The notes: generated by a model not told the origin, from the letters alone. DNA of 64,000 nt from Mycobacteroides salmoniphilum (GCF_004924335.1 NZ_CP024633.1:4030001-4094000); one strand, 5' to 3'. Positions 35,674 to 45,399 are shown, counted from the stretch's first letter. Translations and numbers: made by a program.

Positions 35674-36252
35674 TCACAACTGAGAGACGATCGAGGCCGG
35701 GAATCCATTCAGCAGCAAGTAATCCAACTGCCCGTAAGTCAGTGGCAGTAGATGATTTTCAGGTCGAATACCTCCAGCCTGTAATACAAAATAGCGGCTC
35801 GGGTCAGATTTCAGCTCGAATTTCGACACATAACGCTCAAGTGGAACCTGAGACACCCGGGCATCGAGTCCCTCATCTTCCCAAGCCCATTGAACGGGAT
35901 CCAGACGGAGGGCCATACGTAGGCTCTCGCCGAGATCCCAGATGATGTACTTTCCGGCGTCGTCAATGTCGGAAAAGAAGGCGACCAAGCCCTCGTGGGG
36001 CTCGTTGCGACGTTCTGTTGTGGCTCGCCAAACGTTGCATCCACCGTCTTTCGGTTCGACTATTAGCGACGTCCAGCCCTCGCAGGGGTAGCCGTCGCGG
36101 AGGTGAAGTCTGTCGTCTTCCCACACTGGCTCGTTCAGTGAGAGCCGGCCAACGTAAGAGTAGATTCGTCGCCAATTCTCGTACTGGCTGATTAGCTCAA
36201 CAAATCTACGATCAGCAGCTGCGGCACCTGAGTTCATGACGATCTCTCTCAT
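35674..36252 (-). CDS. Putative immunity protein for the TNT toxin
   Basis: A 192-residue acidic cytosolic protein without signal peptide, starting in an ATGA overlap with the toxin stop (36249-36252); an internal ATG at 36237 is an alternative. Sequence features: NWRRIYSYVGRL, GYPCEGWTSLIVEPKDGG, RLDPVQWAWEDEGLDARVSQ, LLPLTYGQLDYLLLNGFP. In M. tuberculosis the gene directly after cpnT is the antitoxin IFT (Rv3902c), which blocks TNT. Position, coupling and size indicate the same task here; sequence relation to IFT cannot be judged by eye. Confidence 0.7.
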   Translation of the reverse strand: MREIVMNSGAAAADRRFVELISQYENWRRIYSYVGRLSLNEPVWEDDRLHLRDGYPCEGWTSLIVEPKDGGCNVWRATTERRNEPHEGLVAFFSDIDDAGKYIIWDLGESLRMALRLDPVQWAWEDEGLDARVSQVPLERYVSKFELKSDPSRYFVLQAGGIRPENHLLPLTYGQLDYLLLNGFPASIVSQL

Positions 36253-39200
36253 CTACCAGTGGTCTCACGAATCAGTCGGTTCTTTAGTAACTGATCAACC
36301 GGCACTGGATCTCCAGTGGCTCTGTCGATGACAGCCAATTGGTTAGCTCCACCTGGCTGACCGAAAGCTGACTTGGCCTGACCGTAGTGCACTTCCCAGT
36401 CTAGTCCATCAGGTATTGGTTTCCCGGTGCCTTCGAATGTGTGGTACTGGTTAGCTACGCCTGGTGGCATGGCGCGCATAGCCAGTGGCGCGCCTTCATC
36501 TGCCATGAATCCGCCTCCATTGGAACCGAGTCGGTCGAGCTGATATCCCTGAGGAATCCGGTCGGTAATGGTGGGCGGTCCGGCGAATCCATTGTTGGGC
36601 GCTTGTCCATCCCAGTCCCATCGGGGATTTCCGTCTCGTCCAGGGACTGTGAATTCGTGTTCGAACTGATCGATGGTGCGGCCAGCGAGTGGGTCGTAGC
36701 CGTCGGTGACCGTACTGGGGACGCCACCTTCATGAAGGCGCGCTACATCGTCCGCAGGGTTCTGCATAAGCTCAAAGGCATGCTGAGGCGATAGACCGTA
36801 GTCTTGGCCTTCCACGGCCGGAGCCTTCGCTGGCTGTGGCAGCGGGTGCTCGCTCGCGTTGGGCGCAGCGGGACTGCCCGAGTGGTCGCCAGTGTGCTCG
36901 CCGGATGCGGCGGGTTGCGAGCTACCGACGTTGTCGGCAGTCGCCTGCCCCGGCTCTGGCTCCCGGTATCCATCATGCCAGCGCGGATCCCAGATCCTGC
37001 GATCCGATGAATACTGACCGCTGACATCGTCAAGCCGCAAAGGCCGACCGGCTGCAGGTTCGTCGGTGCGCCAACCCGGCTTCCATCCGGGGCGGTCGTC
37101 AACGGTGCGAGGGGCCTCGTGATGGACCTGGTCGAACTGGCCCGCCCCGATGCGGCCGAAATTCGCCAACGATTCAGTACGCCCGCCCAGGATCGGATCG
37201 AATTTGTAGTAGGCCGTATGGGTGCTGACGGTACCGTCTTTTCCGAGAAGATGATCCATATGTTGGGGGAATTCGGAAGTGACTCGCTGCCCCTTGAACC
37301 CTTCCATGGCAGGATCGAAACCCAGACCACGCCCAAAAAACCGCCCCGCCGAATCGGCGGTGCGGCCACCGAGCATGGTGACCGGGTCTCGCGAGGACGA
37401 TGCGACGAATACCTTGTCGCCGACACCGAAATCAGCAGCTTTGTGGAGGGGTCCCGCCCCCGGCGATCCGGCCAGCGTGATGCTGCGCACCTCGTTGCCC
37501 AACCTCGCCTCGTGGCCAGCGAAGCTGGTGGTGGTCGTCCCATAGGAGTGGGCGAATATGTCGTTGGTGGAAAAGTGGCTGCCATCCCCGGCGATCACAT
37601 CGCGCGCGGCGTTGAAGGCGGTGATGTCGCCGTGCAGGATGTCACCACCGGTGCTGGCCAGTTTCGTGTGCGCGACATCCCATAGTCCCTTGATGCCTTG
37701 GGGTGCGTCATAGCCGATCCACGCGATCGACGACACCTTGGTGCCGCCTTGCTCCCAAACAGATTCCAGATGCGCCCTCGCGTTTTCGAGATTGCCCCCA
37801 ATGCTGTCGATCGTCGTCGAATAGCCAGGTACGTGCCAGGACACTGCATCCGCATGGAAGGGGTTCTCGCCGACGCTGACAACCATCCGACCGTCGCCGC
37901 CGAAAGCGTGCGGGTCAAACGCCAGGATGTTCACCTCGCCGCCGTGCTCCCGTGCCCAACTGTGCGCGTCATCAAGGGCTCGCTGGATTCCCTCGTAGCG
38001 CTTCAGCTCTTTACGCTCGTCGCGGGTGAGGTGCTCCCCAGCGTCTTTGCGGGCTTGCAACTCGTCGTGCAGTCGGGTCAGCTCGTGCGTGCTGGCTTCA
38101 GTACGAGCCCACAGCGGAATGCCCTCAGCGTTGCCGATCTCACGGGGGTAGGTGTCGATCAACGCACGTTGCTCTTCACCACCCAAGCGCTCCCACCAAC
38201 GTGCGTTGTCGGCTGACCGCCGCTCGCCAAACGGGTCGTTACCCAGCTGACGTCGAATCTCATCGGGGGAAACCGGTGGATCCCGCCGCCACAGCGCGTC
38301 GTTGGCTATCTCGCGGGCGTGCTCGGCATCGGGATGCGATGCCACGTTCCGGCCGGCCTCGCTGGGGTCGCTGCCAACACTCGACTCGGAGCGGGCCGAG
38401 GGATCGTGACCCGGGGATGCCGCCGACTCTTCCGGTGTCGAGTCGCGGCCCGCGGGCGGCTGCTCCGAACGCTCCCGCTCTGTTCGAGCTGGCTCCGAGG
38501 ACACGGGCGGCTTGGTATCCGGTTCGGCTGCAGCTGCCGGTTTCGTCTCCGGGCCGGATCCCAACTTGCCGCCGTCCGGTTGCGTGTAGTGGATCATGTT
38601 CCCGGTCATCTTGTTGCCGATGCCGTCAACCCCGAACGACATATGCCTGCCGGGTGCGTCGGCATAGCCAGGGGTGAATACGCCCTCGACGCATGCCGCC
38701 CAGTCGACCGGTCCCATGTTCTCAGTGAGCAGGTGGCTGAGCTGTGTCGGACTCTCAACGGTGTGGGGCGTCCCCTGGACGTCCAAATCTTTGGGAGGGT
38801 GCAGCGTGTAGTTGGGCATCTGCTCGCCGGAGGTGTATGTCCGCGAATACACGCCGGAAACGTCCTGACCGGTTTCGATCCGTTGGCCCAGCGAGTCAGT
38901 GATGGTCCCGCCATGTTCGGCGTACACCGTGACCGACGTGCCTTCGGGGATCACGGTCGTGCCGTTCTCCGGATTATACGTACCGTGGCCACTGACCTTT
39001 GTGCGCCCGTCAACGGCCCTGGCTTCTTCGCCAATACCAGGCGGCGGCGCGTCAGATTCGCTTTGCCGGGGCGGCTGCTCCGAACGCTCCCCCTCTGCGC
39101 GGGCTGGTTCGGGCGGGGCGGGTGGCTTGGTGTCCGGTTCAGCTGCGACTGCCGGTTTAGTCTCCAGGTCTGTCACGGTGTAGCGATCGGGACCCAGCTT

Positions 39201-41951
39201 GCCGCCGTCGATGACGGCTTCTGACGCCCCGTCAGGCAACTTGCCGCCCGGAAGCCACTGATCGTTGGCGCCTGCCTCGTTACCCGAAGGTATGCGCGCA
39301 TTGGCGTCGTGCGGTTCGGGGATGTCGATGCGGACCAGCTTGTTAGAGTCCAGGAACCCCTCAGGCAGGCCCAGTTCCCGCTCCATCGCCCGCGGATCGC
39401 CTTGGGTTCGGGCGAGCATCGCATCGGCTTCGGCCTTAGGCATAACGAAGGAAGTTCCGTCGCGCTGCGCAATCCCGTACTTGTTCAGATTGCTCTCGGG
39501 CATGAACCGAGTGGCGCCCTCGCTGAATCTGTCCAAATGCTGCTTGATGTATTCCTGCGGCAGATAGCTCTCTGGGGGCGGACGGTCACCCTTCTCCATC
39601 GCTCTAATCTCATCCGACATTTCCTTACTGATCGGAATGTCGCCGAGTGGTTCATTGGGGTCACGAGGCTGCTCACCCCCGGAGTCGTCAGTACCGGCGC
39701 GTTTGGGTTCTGCGGCGGCGCCGGGGTCTCCGGGGCGAGCCGACGATCTGTTGGGATCGGCGGCGGTTCTGGCTCCCGACGGTGTAGCGCCAGCGCGACC
39801 TTCCTGTGCCCGTGCCACCGGTTCACCGCCGATGCCGGGCATCGCCGGTGGAGCCACCGCCGGCACAGCGGGATCAGCCGATTCGGAAAGCTTGGGGTCC
39901 GCCGTTGCCGGGTCTCGCTTGCCGACCTGCCCCACCTCGGAGTCCGGGGTTTGCTTGGCGGCGTGGGCATCTGAATCAGCGGAAAGCCGTGCCCCCGATT
40001 TACTTTCCGGTGGTACCGGACCCTTCTGCGCCGCAGGTTGGCTTTCGGGCGTGGGCCGGGACGCCGCGGGCTGGTTGTCCGGCGCCGTTTTGGGCGCCGC
40101 CGGTTGGCCGTCGGATGCGGTTCGGGGCGCGGCAGCCGGATTATCCACCGGGGTTCTGGCTGCAAGATCATCGGCTGACCGCGGGACGAGCTGCTGCCCA
40201 TCGAGTTTAGGCGACTCCAGTTGCGCGGCGGGTCGGTCGGCCGGCGCCGACGGTTCGCTGGGTGCCCTCGGCGCTTCTGTTGGCAGGCCGCTCTTGCTTG
40301 GTGATGCGGTGGGCTCGACGCCGACGTGGTCGGGGCGCAGCGAGCGGGGCTGCACAGGGTCGCCGCCCGATGGTGGTTGGCGGTGAGTATCGGCAGCATG
40401 CGCAGGCTCTGCAGCGCGGTCGCCGCTGTTCGCCGGGCGGGGCTGGGCTTGCTCTCCGGCCGGGGCAGGCCGGTCGGCGGCGGGCGCCGGGCGATCGGAG
40501 GCCTCGCTGCTGGGTGCGGGGCGATCGACTGCCTCGCTGCTAGGGGCTCGTGGGGTTGGCTCGCCGGTGGTGGCCGGCACTACCGGACGATCACCGGTGG
40601 TGGATGCCGCCGGGGCAGGTCGCGCAGCGCTGTCAGCAACGTGCGCGGCTGGACTAACGGGGTGCGCTGCCGATGGGGAAGCACCCGTCGGTACCACGCC
40701 CGCCCGGGTTCCGGTCGGGGTGTTGGTCGGAGTGTTGGTCGAGCTGCTGTTGGATGGCGGGCTCTCGGCCCTTGGCGCACTTGGTGCCCCCGCCTCGGCA
40801 CGCGGGCCTGACGGCGCGGCAGCTGGGTTCGACGCGGTATGACCGTTCGGGGTGCTCTGTGTGGTGTGCTGGCCGGCGCCCGGGTCGGCGACGGTTGGGC
40901 CGCTGGCCTTCGGCGGATCCGATCCCAACGGCGCACCCGCGTCACGCGAACCGGTGACCTGCGCGGTGGAAGTGGCGCGGGCCTCGGCGGGCGCCGGTGA
41001 CGTCGAACTGGACCTGTCCGAGGCAGCCGGATGTACCTCACTGACGTCACGGTAGCCAGTGGAACCGTCGGCATGTGTGGGGTGACGGTAGCCGCTGACA
41101 CCGTCGACACCGGCGAAGGCAACACCCTGGGCGAAGGCTTTCCCAAGGTTGAATTCCTCACCCATGATTGGCTGCGCGGCCAGCCCGCCGAGGGTGTTTG
41201 CGACGGTGCTGACACCAAAGTCCTTGGCGCCGTTCGCCAGCGGATTGCCAAGTTTGAAGTTCGCACCGAGACCCGTGATCGGCGCAGCAACCGCGCCCAT
41301 GACCGCCCCGCCCGCCACCGCTTTGCCGAACTCGCCCCAGTTGAATCCACCCGGCGGGTGCGTACCAGTGGCAAATTGCAAACCCTGTGAAGTGAGGTCG
41401 CCCGCGATCGCCCCGACAACGCCCGCAAAAGCACCTTCGAGAATCCGCGCCGCAATCGCAACGATGACCTTCGTGGCGACCTCGCCTACCACGCGCGAAA
41501 CGGCCCACCGCAAGGCTGCGAGAAGTGTGACGCGAGTCGCAGCCGCCGCCACCGCCGCACCGCCGCCAAAGGTCCACCAAGCTGTAGCTGCGATGGTGGC
41601 GGCCAACGCGGTAAGTGCGATCCAGAACGTAGTCTTGGTGTCATCGATCGTATTCGCGACGTTATCGACGCTGTCAGCTATCGCATTCAGCTGTCCGACC
41701 ATTTTGCTGACATCGCCTGGAATGTCCTGGAACAGCCGGACTAGCTTTTCGTGGTACTCGCCGGAGGAGAAACCCTCCAGGGCCAACTGCCGCCCATCTT
41801 TAACGACGTCTTCGAGTGCCTTCAGGTCCGCTGCAAATTTACGCCACTGGTTCGCCTGCTCGGTACAAGCATCCTCGTCACCATCGGGATACCGCATCCC
41901 GACAAGAACCTCAAGTATCCCATTCAGGGGACCTGGGAGACCCTGACTCAT
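36249..41951 (-). CDS. CpnT-like multi-domain toxin with C-terminal TNT domain
   Basis: A 1900-residue polymorphic toxin. Residues 1-~290: WXG100-like helices and a Gly/Ala-rich hydrophobic part, as in CpnT N-termini. ~300-770: Pro/Ala/Ser-rich linker. ~780-915: module of unknown type (FVMPKAEADAM, GNEAGANDQWLPGGKLP). ~990-1085: Stv-type putative adhesin domain (GHGTYNPENGTTVIPEGT...VDWAACVEG). ~1340-1525: DUF1023 alpha/beta hydrolase with nucleophile elbow FAHSYG. ~1755-1900: TNT NAD+ glycohydrolase (GYDPLAG, QLDRLGSNGGGFMADEG, MRAMPPG, FGQPGGANQ). It is coupled to the immunity gene and preceded by a WXG100-like gene. Secretion by the local ESX is inferred. Confidence 0.88.
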   Translation of the reverse strand: MSQGLPGPLNGILEVLVGMRYPDGDEDACTEQANQWRKFAADLKALEDVVKDGRQLALEGFSSGEYHEKLVRLFQDIPGDVSKMVGQLNAIADSVDNVANTIDDTKTTFWIALTALAATIAATAWWTFGGGAAVAAAATRVTLLAALRWAVSRVVGEVATKVIVAIAARILEGAFAGVVGAIAGDLTSQGLQFATGTHPPGGFNWGEFGKAVAGGAVMGAVAAPITGLGANFKLGNPLANGAKDFGVSTVANTLGGLAAQPIMGEEFNLGKAFAQGVAFAGVDGVSGYRHPTHADGSTGYRDVSEVHPAASDRSSSTSPAPAEARATSTAQVTGSRDAGAPLGSDPPKASGPTVADPGAGQHTTQSTPNGHTASNPAAAPSGPRAEAGAPSAPRAESPPSNSSSTNTPTNTPTGTRAGVVPTGASPSAAHPVSPAAHVADSAARPAPAASTTGDRPVVPATTGEPTPRAPSSEAVDRPAPSSEASDRPAPAADRPAPAGEQAQPRPANSGDRAAEPAHAADTHRQPPSGGDPVQPRSLRPDHVGVEPTASPSKSGLPTEAPRAPSEPSAPADRPAAQLESPKLDGQQLVPRSADDLAARTPVDNPAAAPRTASDGQPAAPKTAPDNQPAASRPTPESQPAAQKGPVPPESKSGARLSADSDAHAAKQTPDSEVGQVGKRDPATADPKLSESADPAVPAVAPPAMPGIGGEPVARAQEGRAGATPSGARTAADPNRSSARPGDPGAAAEPKRAGTDDSGGEQPRDPNEPLGDIPISKEMSDEIRAMEKGDRPPPESYLPQEYIKQHLDRFSEGATRFMPESNLNKYGIAQRDGTSFVMPKAEADAMLARTQGDPRAMERELGLPEGFLDSNKLVRIDIPEPHDANARIPSGNEAGANDQWLPGGKLPDGASEAVIDGGKLGPDRYTVTDLETKPAVAAEPDTKPPAPPEPARAEGERSEQPPRQSESDAPPPGIGEEARAVDGRTKVSGHGTYNPENGTTVIPEGTSVTVYAEHGGTITDSLGQRIETGQDVSGVYSRTYTSGEQMPNYTLHPPKDLDVQGTPHTVESPTQLSHLLTENMGPVDWAACVEGVFTPGYADAPGRHMSFGVDGIGNKMTGNMIHYTQPDGGKLGSGPETKPAAAAEPDTKPPVSSEPARTERERSEQPPAGRDSTPEESAASPGHDPSARSESSVGSDPSEAGRNVASHPDAEHAREIANDALWRRDPPVSPDEIRRQLGNDPFGERRSADNARWWERLGGEEQRALIDTYPREIGNAEGIPLWARTEASTHELTRLHDELQARKDAGEHLTRDERKELKRYEGIQRALDDAHSWAREHGGEVNILAFDPHAFGGDGRMVVSVGENPFHADAVSWHVPGYSTTIDSIGGNLENARAHLESVWEQGGTKVSSIAWIGYDAPQGIKGLWDVAHTKLASTGGDILHGDITAFNAARDVIAGDGSHFSTNDIFAHSYGTTTTSFAGHEARLGNEVRSITLAGSPGAGPLHKAADFGVGDKVFVASSSRDPVTMLGGRTADSAGRFFGRGLGFDPAMEGFKGQRVTSEFPQHMDHLLGKDGTVSTHTAYYKFDPILGGRTESLANFGRIGAGQFDQVHHEAPRTVDDRPGWKPGWRTDEPAAGRPLRLDDVSGQYSSDRRIWDPRWHDGYREPEPGQATADNVGSSQPAASGEHTGDHSGSPAAPNASEHPLPQPAKAPAVEGQDYGLSPQHAFELMQNPADDVARLHEGGVPSTVTDGYDPLAGRTIDQFEHEFTVPGRDGNPRWDWDGQAPNNGFAGPPTITDRIPQGYQLDRLGSNGGGFMADEGAPLAMRAMPPGVANQYHTFEGTGKPIPDGLDWEVHYGQAKSAFGQPGGANQLAVIDRATGDPVPVDQLLKNRLIRETTGR

Positions 41952-42043
41952 CCTAGAATGTCCCCCTCAGCAATCCCCGACCACTGCGCCAATGAGGTTC
42001 GCGGTGCAGCGTAATACCGCGATCAGACCAATTCGCGGGGAGT

Positions 42044-42331
42044 TTAGCCGGCCTCGCCGCCGGTCTGGGCGATGATGGAATTGATCGCCGCTGTGAGGTT
42101 TGGCTCGATTGTCCCCAGGCCTTTGGCCAGATCCTGCACATTCTTGATGGCTTGTGCACGGTTGGGGTCGAACTTCTCGGCGAACGCAGCGCCGATTTTA
42201 TCGTTGCTCCACGGCGAATCGGTCAACCCTCCAACCCCTGTGGCCGCTGCCGATGCGCTCCTGGCAGCCTCAGCCCACTTGGTGGCTCCCGCCCGGGCTG
42301 GCCCCTGACTGAACTCGAACTTATCGGCCAT
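42044..42331 (-). CDS. WXG100-like protein upstream of the toxin
   Basis: A 95-residue helical hairpin protein: MADKFEFSQGPARAGATKWA, a turn with DSPWSNDKIGAAFAEKF (W-x-N in place of W-x-G), and a second helix. It lies 92 bp before the toxin gene. In M. tuberculosis CpnT needs the small Esx proteins EsxE and EsxF coded beside it, and this protein probably plays that part together with the toxin's own N-terminal hairpin. Confidence 0.82.
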   Translation of the reverse strand: MADKFEFSQGPARAGATKWAEAARSASAAATGVGGLTDSPWSNDKIGAAFAEKFDPNRAQAIKNVQDLAKGLGTIEPNLTAAINSIIAQTGGEAG

Positions 42332-42439
42332 CGTGATCTCCTTGCCCCTGCCTGAATACGAGTCGTAGCTAATAGACTACGACATCCCCCGTGGGAAGGA
42401 GGTTCCTACTCGGTTTTTCGAAGCCCATGGCCTTGGTGG

Positions 42440-42949
42440 TTACCGGTGATGGAACACCGTCATCGGCGGTTCCGGATCTCCACTCCCATCGCCGTCATCG
42501 AGCTGCTGTGCCATAGCTTGGCGTTCCCGCGAATTGGGCGGCGAGAGAGGCACGGTCGGTTGCAGTTTGGCGAAGTCGTCAATCGTCCCCATGGTCCCGA
42601 CACCCGGTATGCCTGCCCCGAGAGCCGACGTCTGCTTCAAGATGTCGGCCTGAAATACCTTCGACTTGTCGTTCATCTTGGCCGCCGCAGCCTGAGTAGC
42701 CTCTAACATCGAGTCCGCCACCTGGGTGCTGGTGGCGCCGGCGAACACCTCGTCATCGACCTCGACTTTTACGACGATCCCCTGCGCGTTCACCCACACC
42801 CGCACCAAATCGTCCTTGGATCGAGCATCGGCGGTCTCTATGGCCATCCGTTGAGCGGACTCGGCTATGGCGCCCAGCGCCTTGTCCATATCGGACATGA
42901 TCGTTTCGAGATCGACATCATCCGAATCCTGGAACAGGCCGTCGAACAT
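42440..42949 (-). CDS. YbaB/EbfC-like ESX-associated protein
   Basis: A 169-residue protein with the YbaB fold: an N-terminal helix (IMSDMDKALGAIAESAQRM), a short sheet (VRVWVNAQGIVVKVEVDDEVF) and a C-terminal helix (QVADSMLEATQAAAAKMNDK), then a polar tail. YbaB-like proteins such as EspL occur in ESX-1 loci. The start is either ATG 42949 or GTG 42955 (GAGGAG lies just before both). It heads the toxin operon with the WXG100-like gene. Confidence 0.78.
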   Translation of the reverse strand: MFDGLFQDSDDVDLETIMSDMDKALGAIAESAQRMAIETADARSKDDLVRVWVNAQGIVVKVEVDDEVFAGATSTQVADSMLEATQAAAAKMNDKSKVFQADILKQTSALGAGIPGVGTMGTIDDFAKLQPTVPLSPPNSRERQAMAQQLDDGDGSGDPEPPMTVFHHR

Positions 42950-42977
42950 TCCCACGACAACTCCTCGGTGTCTCGTG

Positions 42978-43241
42978 TTAAACCGGCGTCCCGCGGTTAC
43001 CGCCCGGTTGCTGTAAGAGCAACCCATCACACTCGTGGCGACGGCACGCTTCGACGAATGCAAGTGCCGCAGCGCAGTCGACCAGGAACTCGTGGTACTG
43101 AGCAGGGCTGAGTTCGTAATACTCTTCGTAGTCGACGATTCCATTACTCACAGGTATCGACGCGTAGTAGCGGCCCGAGGTCGATTCGACGCCGAGGGAG
43201 TACCTGTCCTTCTTGGAAAAGTAGGTGTCGTCGAACTTCAT
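42978..43241 (-). CDS. Small conserved hypothetical protein
   Basis: An 87-residue protein rich in Tyr and acidic residues: MKFDDTYFSKKDRYSLGVES, GRYYASIPVSNGIVDYEEYY, then a helix with LVDCAAALAFVEACRRHECDG. GGAGGGGCG precedes the ATG. It lies 28 bp before the YbaB-like gene and so may be the first gene of the toxin operon. The tyrosine-rich segment resembles small immunity-type or toxin-accessory proteins, but I cannot name a family. Confidence 0.7.
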   Translation of the reverse strand: MKFDDTYFSKKDRYSLGVESTSGRYYASIPVSNGIVDYEEYYELSPAQYHEFLVDCAAALAFVEACRRHECDGLLLQQPGGNRGTPV

Positions 43242-43600
43242 CGCCCCTCCGTTTGCCCGCCCTGGGCTGCGGCCAGTCTATAGCGTCGCACTCCGAAGTT
43301 CCCGAACTTTGGTGCGCGTGGCCGACTAGGCTAGGTATGCCTGAAGGTAAGGGCCATGGTGGCCGGAAAGACAGGAACTACGACAACAGCCGACGTCGAC
43401 GATGAGGTGCAGATGGTCAGCCCAAAGCAGAGGGCTGGCGATGACGGGCGAGCTGATGCGGCAAGCCCAACCGGTCCGGCGGCACCCGGGTTGGAGCGGC
43501 TTGTCCGGCCAGGACACGGAGCGTTTGAGAAGCGGCAGCTAGCGCCGCTGACTCGCAATAGCTATCCTAGGCGCATCCGACGAGGTGAGGGGAAATAGAC
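43242..43600. promoter_or_regulatory. Divergent promoter region
   Basis: About 360 bp between the toxin operon (minus) and the EspG operon (plus). A small open frame (43356-43598, after GAAGGTAAGG) codes for 80 low-complexity residues and cannot be supported as a gene. CTATCCTAGG near 43562 and GGTGAGGGG before 43601 fit a promoter and ribosome site for the plus operon. Confidence 0.4.
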
Positions 43601-43963
43601 ATGGGAAATCCACCGTCGAATGAGGATGTGGCGGGCTGGACGAATCAGCTGCAGCAGTGGAAAACCAGTGTGCCCGACGACATCGTGGCCCTCGACCCGG
43701 GCGTTATCAGCGTTCTGATGTCCAAGATGGGTGAGATCCTCGCGAAGCTCGATACGGCCACCACCTCGACGGCCGGCTTGAAGATCAATCCCGGGGTGGT
43801 GGGCAAGTTCCCCTCAGCGATCACGACCGCAAATAATGTGAACACAAGCGCGGATGGTTTTCGGGACAGCCTCAAAGATTTTAAGGAATTTGCCCAATCA
43901 TTTCAGGATCTGATGCAGGCGGCTTTGGTCAAGCAGCTGCCCGCGCAAACCGGCCAGCGCTGA
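43601..43963 (+). CDS. Helical ESX substrate candidate (PE/Esx-like)
   Basis: A 120-residue, mainly helical protein with DVAGWTNQLQQWKTSVPDDI, VISVLMSKMGEILAKLDTAT and DGFRDSLKDFKEFAQSFQDL. It has no tyrosine and thus no YxxxD/E signal. Its place as the first gene of a three-gene operon ending in EspG suggests a PE- or Esx-like partner of the next protein. GGTGAGGGG precedes the ATG. The family is not recognised. Confidence 0.7.
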   Translation: MGNPPSNEDVAGWTNQLQQWKTSVPDDIVALDPGVISVLMSKMGEILAKLDTATTSTAGLKINPGVVGKFPSAITTANNVNTSADGFRDSLKDFKEFAQSFQDLMQAALVKQLPAQTGQR

Positions 43964-44004
43964 CCAGCGTATAGCGCACGTCAACCGCGAGAGCGAGGTC
44001 ATAC

Positions 44005-45399
44005 ATGGCACCCGGCGACCGGTTTTGGACTCCAGGGAACGACGGCTACGCACCCAACGCGACGAATTCCTGGGATACGCCAGTTATTAATGGCAATGTC
44101 AATCTAGGTCGGGGCAGTACCAATAGCTTCATCAATACGCACATGCTACCGAGTCTGGAGAAGAATCTTCAGACTGACGGGAGTACGAGCCCCAAGGCTT
44201 CTCCGTTGGAGCACATCAACCTCTTCAAGGAGGGGTTAGATGCGCTCAAGCCTGCGAACGAAGATATCGCGGTGAATCAATTCCAACTGTGGAAGCAAGC
44301 CGGTGAGGCTTTGGATGCCGCCGGAACCAAGATCGGCGAATGGCTGAACACCGCCAAGAACAGCCAACAAAGCCTCTCTGGACACACGGTGCAAAAACTC
44401 GTCACCATGATCAACGACGCAGCTCCTGGCGTCACAAAACTTGCTAATGCAGCACACCGCATGGACTACCTAGTCAACATATTCCGCACTACTGTCGGAG
44501 ACAGCCGGACTTACTTCGTAACGAGTGAAGATTCATATAATCAAAACCTGAAGCTTCCGGACGACGATCCATCCAAGGACGCCAACTTGAAAGAGTTCGA
44601 TGCCGGAGCGCGCGCCCTGATTCACAATTTTTATAATCCGATGATTAATACTGTCAACGGCAATCAGCCTGATGTACAAGCGACTCCACCACAGGCGGAT
44701 CCGTCGCCCGGTGGGCCGCCTACAAACCCGCTGGCGAGCGGGGGGCCGGGGCCAGGCGGAGGTATACCCTCGATTCCACAGATCCCTAATATCCCCTCGA
44801 CCAAGACGCCCAGTACCAAGACGCCCAGTACCGACCAGTCATCACAAAACGGTGCGGCCAACGCCGCGCAGCAAGCGGCGCAACAAGCCGGCAACACCGC
44901 CCAACAAGCAGCCCAAGCCGCGCAACAAGCAGGGCAGCAAGGCGCCCAGGCCGCCCAGCAAGCCTTGGACCAGCTCCTCAAAGGCCAACCAGGTGGCAAA
45001 GATAACCCCGAAGGTCTGCTGGGTTTGGGATCCAACGGCCTCGCGGGGGCTAAACCCGCCGGTGGAGTCGGCGTCGGCGGTGGCAAGGGCGGTGGAGTCG
45101 GCGGCGGTGCCGGATCAGGCAAGGGACTGGCTGCGGCCAACCCGGCTGCCCGGACGGTCGCAGCCACCAAACTCGATACCCCCGTTTCCCGTGCCAGTCT
45201 GAGCAACACCGGCGCCAACGGGGCTGCCGGCTCCGGTGCCCCCGCCGCCGGACAACGCGGCGGTGCAGGCGGTGACAAAATACACAAAGCCGCCAAAGCA
45301 CTCCGACACGACAAACACGGCGTCATCGCCGAAAGCGACGCCGTCGTCCAAGTCATCGGCGAAGAACCCAAAGAACCACCCCCCACCAAAACAACCTAA
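44005..45399 (+). CDS. Large ESX substrate candidate with Gln/Ala-rich tail
   Basis: A 464-residue protein. Residues ~1-225 are helical and Asn-rich (NSFINTHMLPSLEKNL, EDIAVNQFQLWKQAGEALD, LANAAHRMDYLVNIFRTTVG), like the N-terminal domain of PPE or EspA/E proteins. Then a Pro/Gly linker with TKTPSTKTPSTDQ repeats, a Gln/Ala tract (~284-320, AAQQAAQQAGNTAQQAAQ), and Gly-rich stretches. The last ~60 residues are charged and Lys/Asp-rich. It is followed by EspG, so it is probably the chaperone's client. Confidence 0.75.
   Translation: MAPGDRFWTPGNDGYAPNATNSWDTPVINGNVNLGRGSTNSFINTHMLPSLEKNLQTDGSTSPKASPLEHINLFKEGLDALKPANEDIAVNQFQLWKQAGEALDAAGTKIGEWLNTAKNSQQSLSGHTVQKLVTMINDAAPGVTKLANAAHRMDYLVNIFRTTVGDSRTYFVTSEDSYNQNLKLPDDDPSKDANLKEFDAGARALIHNFYNPMINTVNGNQPDVQATPPQADPSPGGPPTNPLASGGPGPGGGIPSIPQIPNIPSTKTPSTKTPSTDQSSQNGAANAAQQAAQQAGNTAQQAAQAAQQAGQQGAQAAQQALDQLLKGQPGGKDNPEGLLGLGSNGLAGAKPAGGVGVGGGKGGGVGGGAGSGKGLAAANPAARTVAATKLDTPVSRASLSNTGANGAAGSGAPAAGQRGGAGGDKIHKAAKALRHDKHGVIAESDAVVQVIGEEPKEPPPTKTT

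Noticed and set aside
43356..43598. Possible 80-residue gene with a ribosome site
   Set aside because: Low-complexity sequence without similarity to any family; it sits in the promoter region of the EspG operon.
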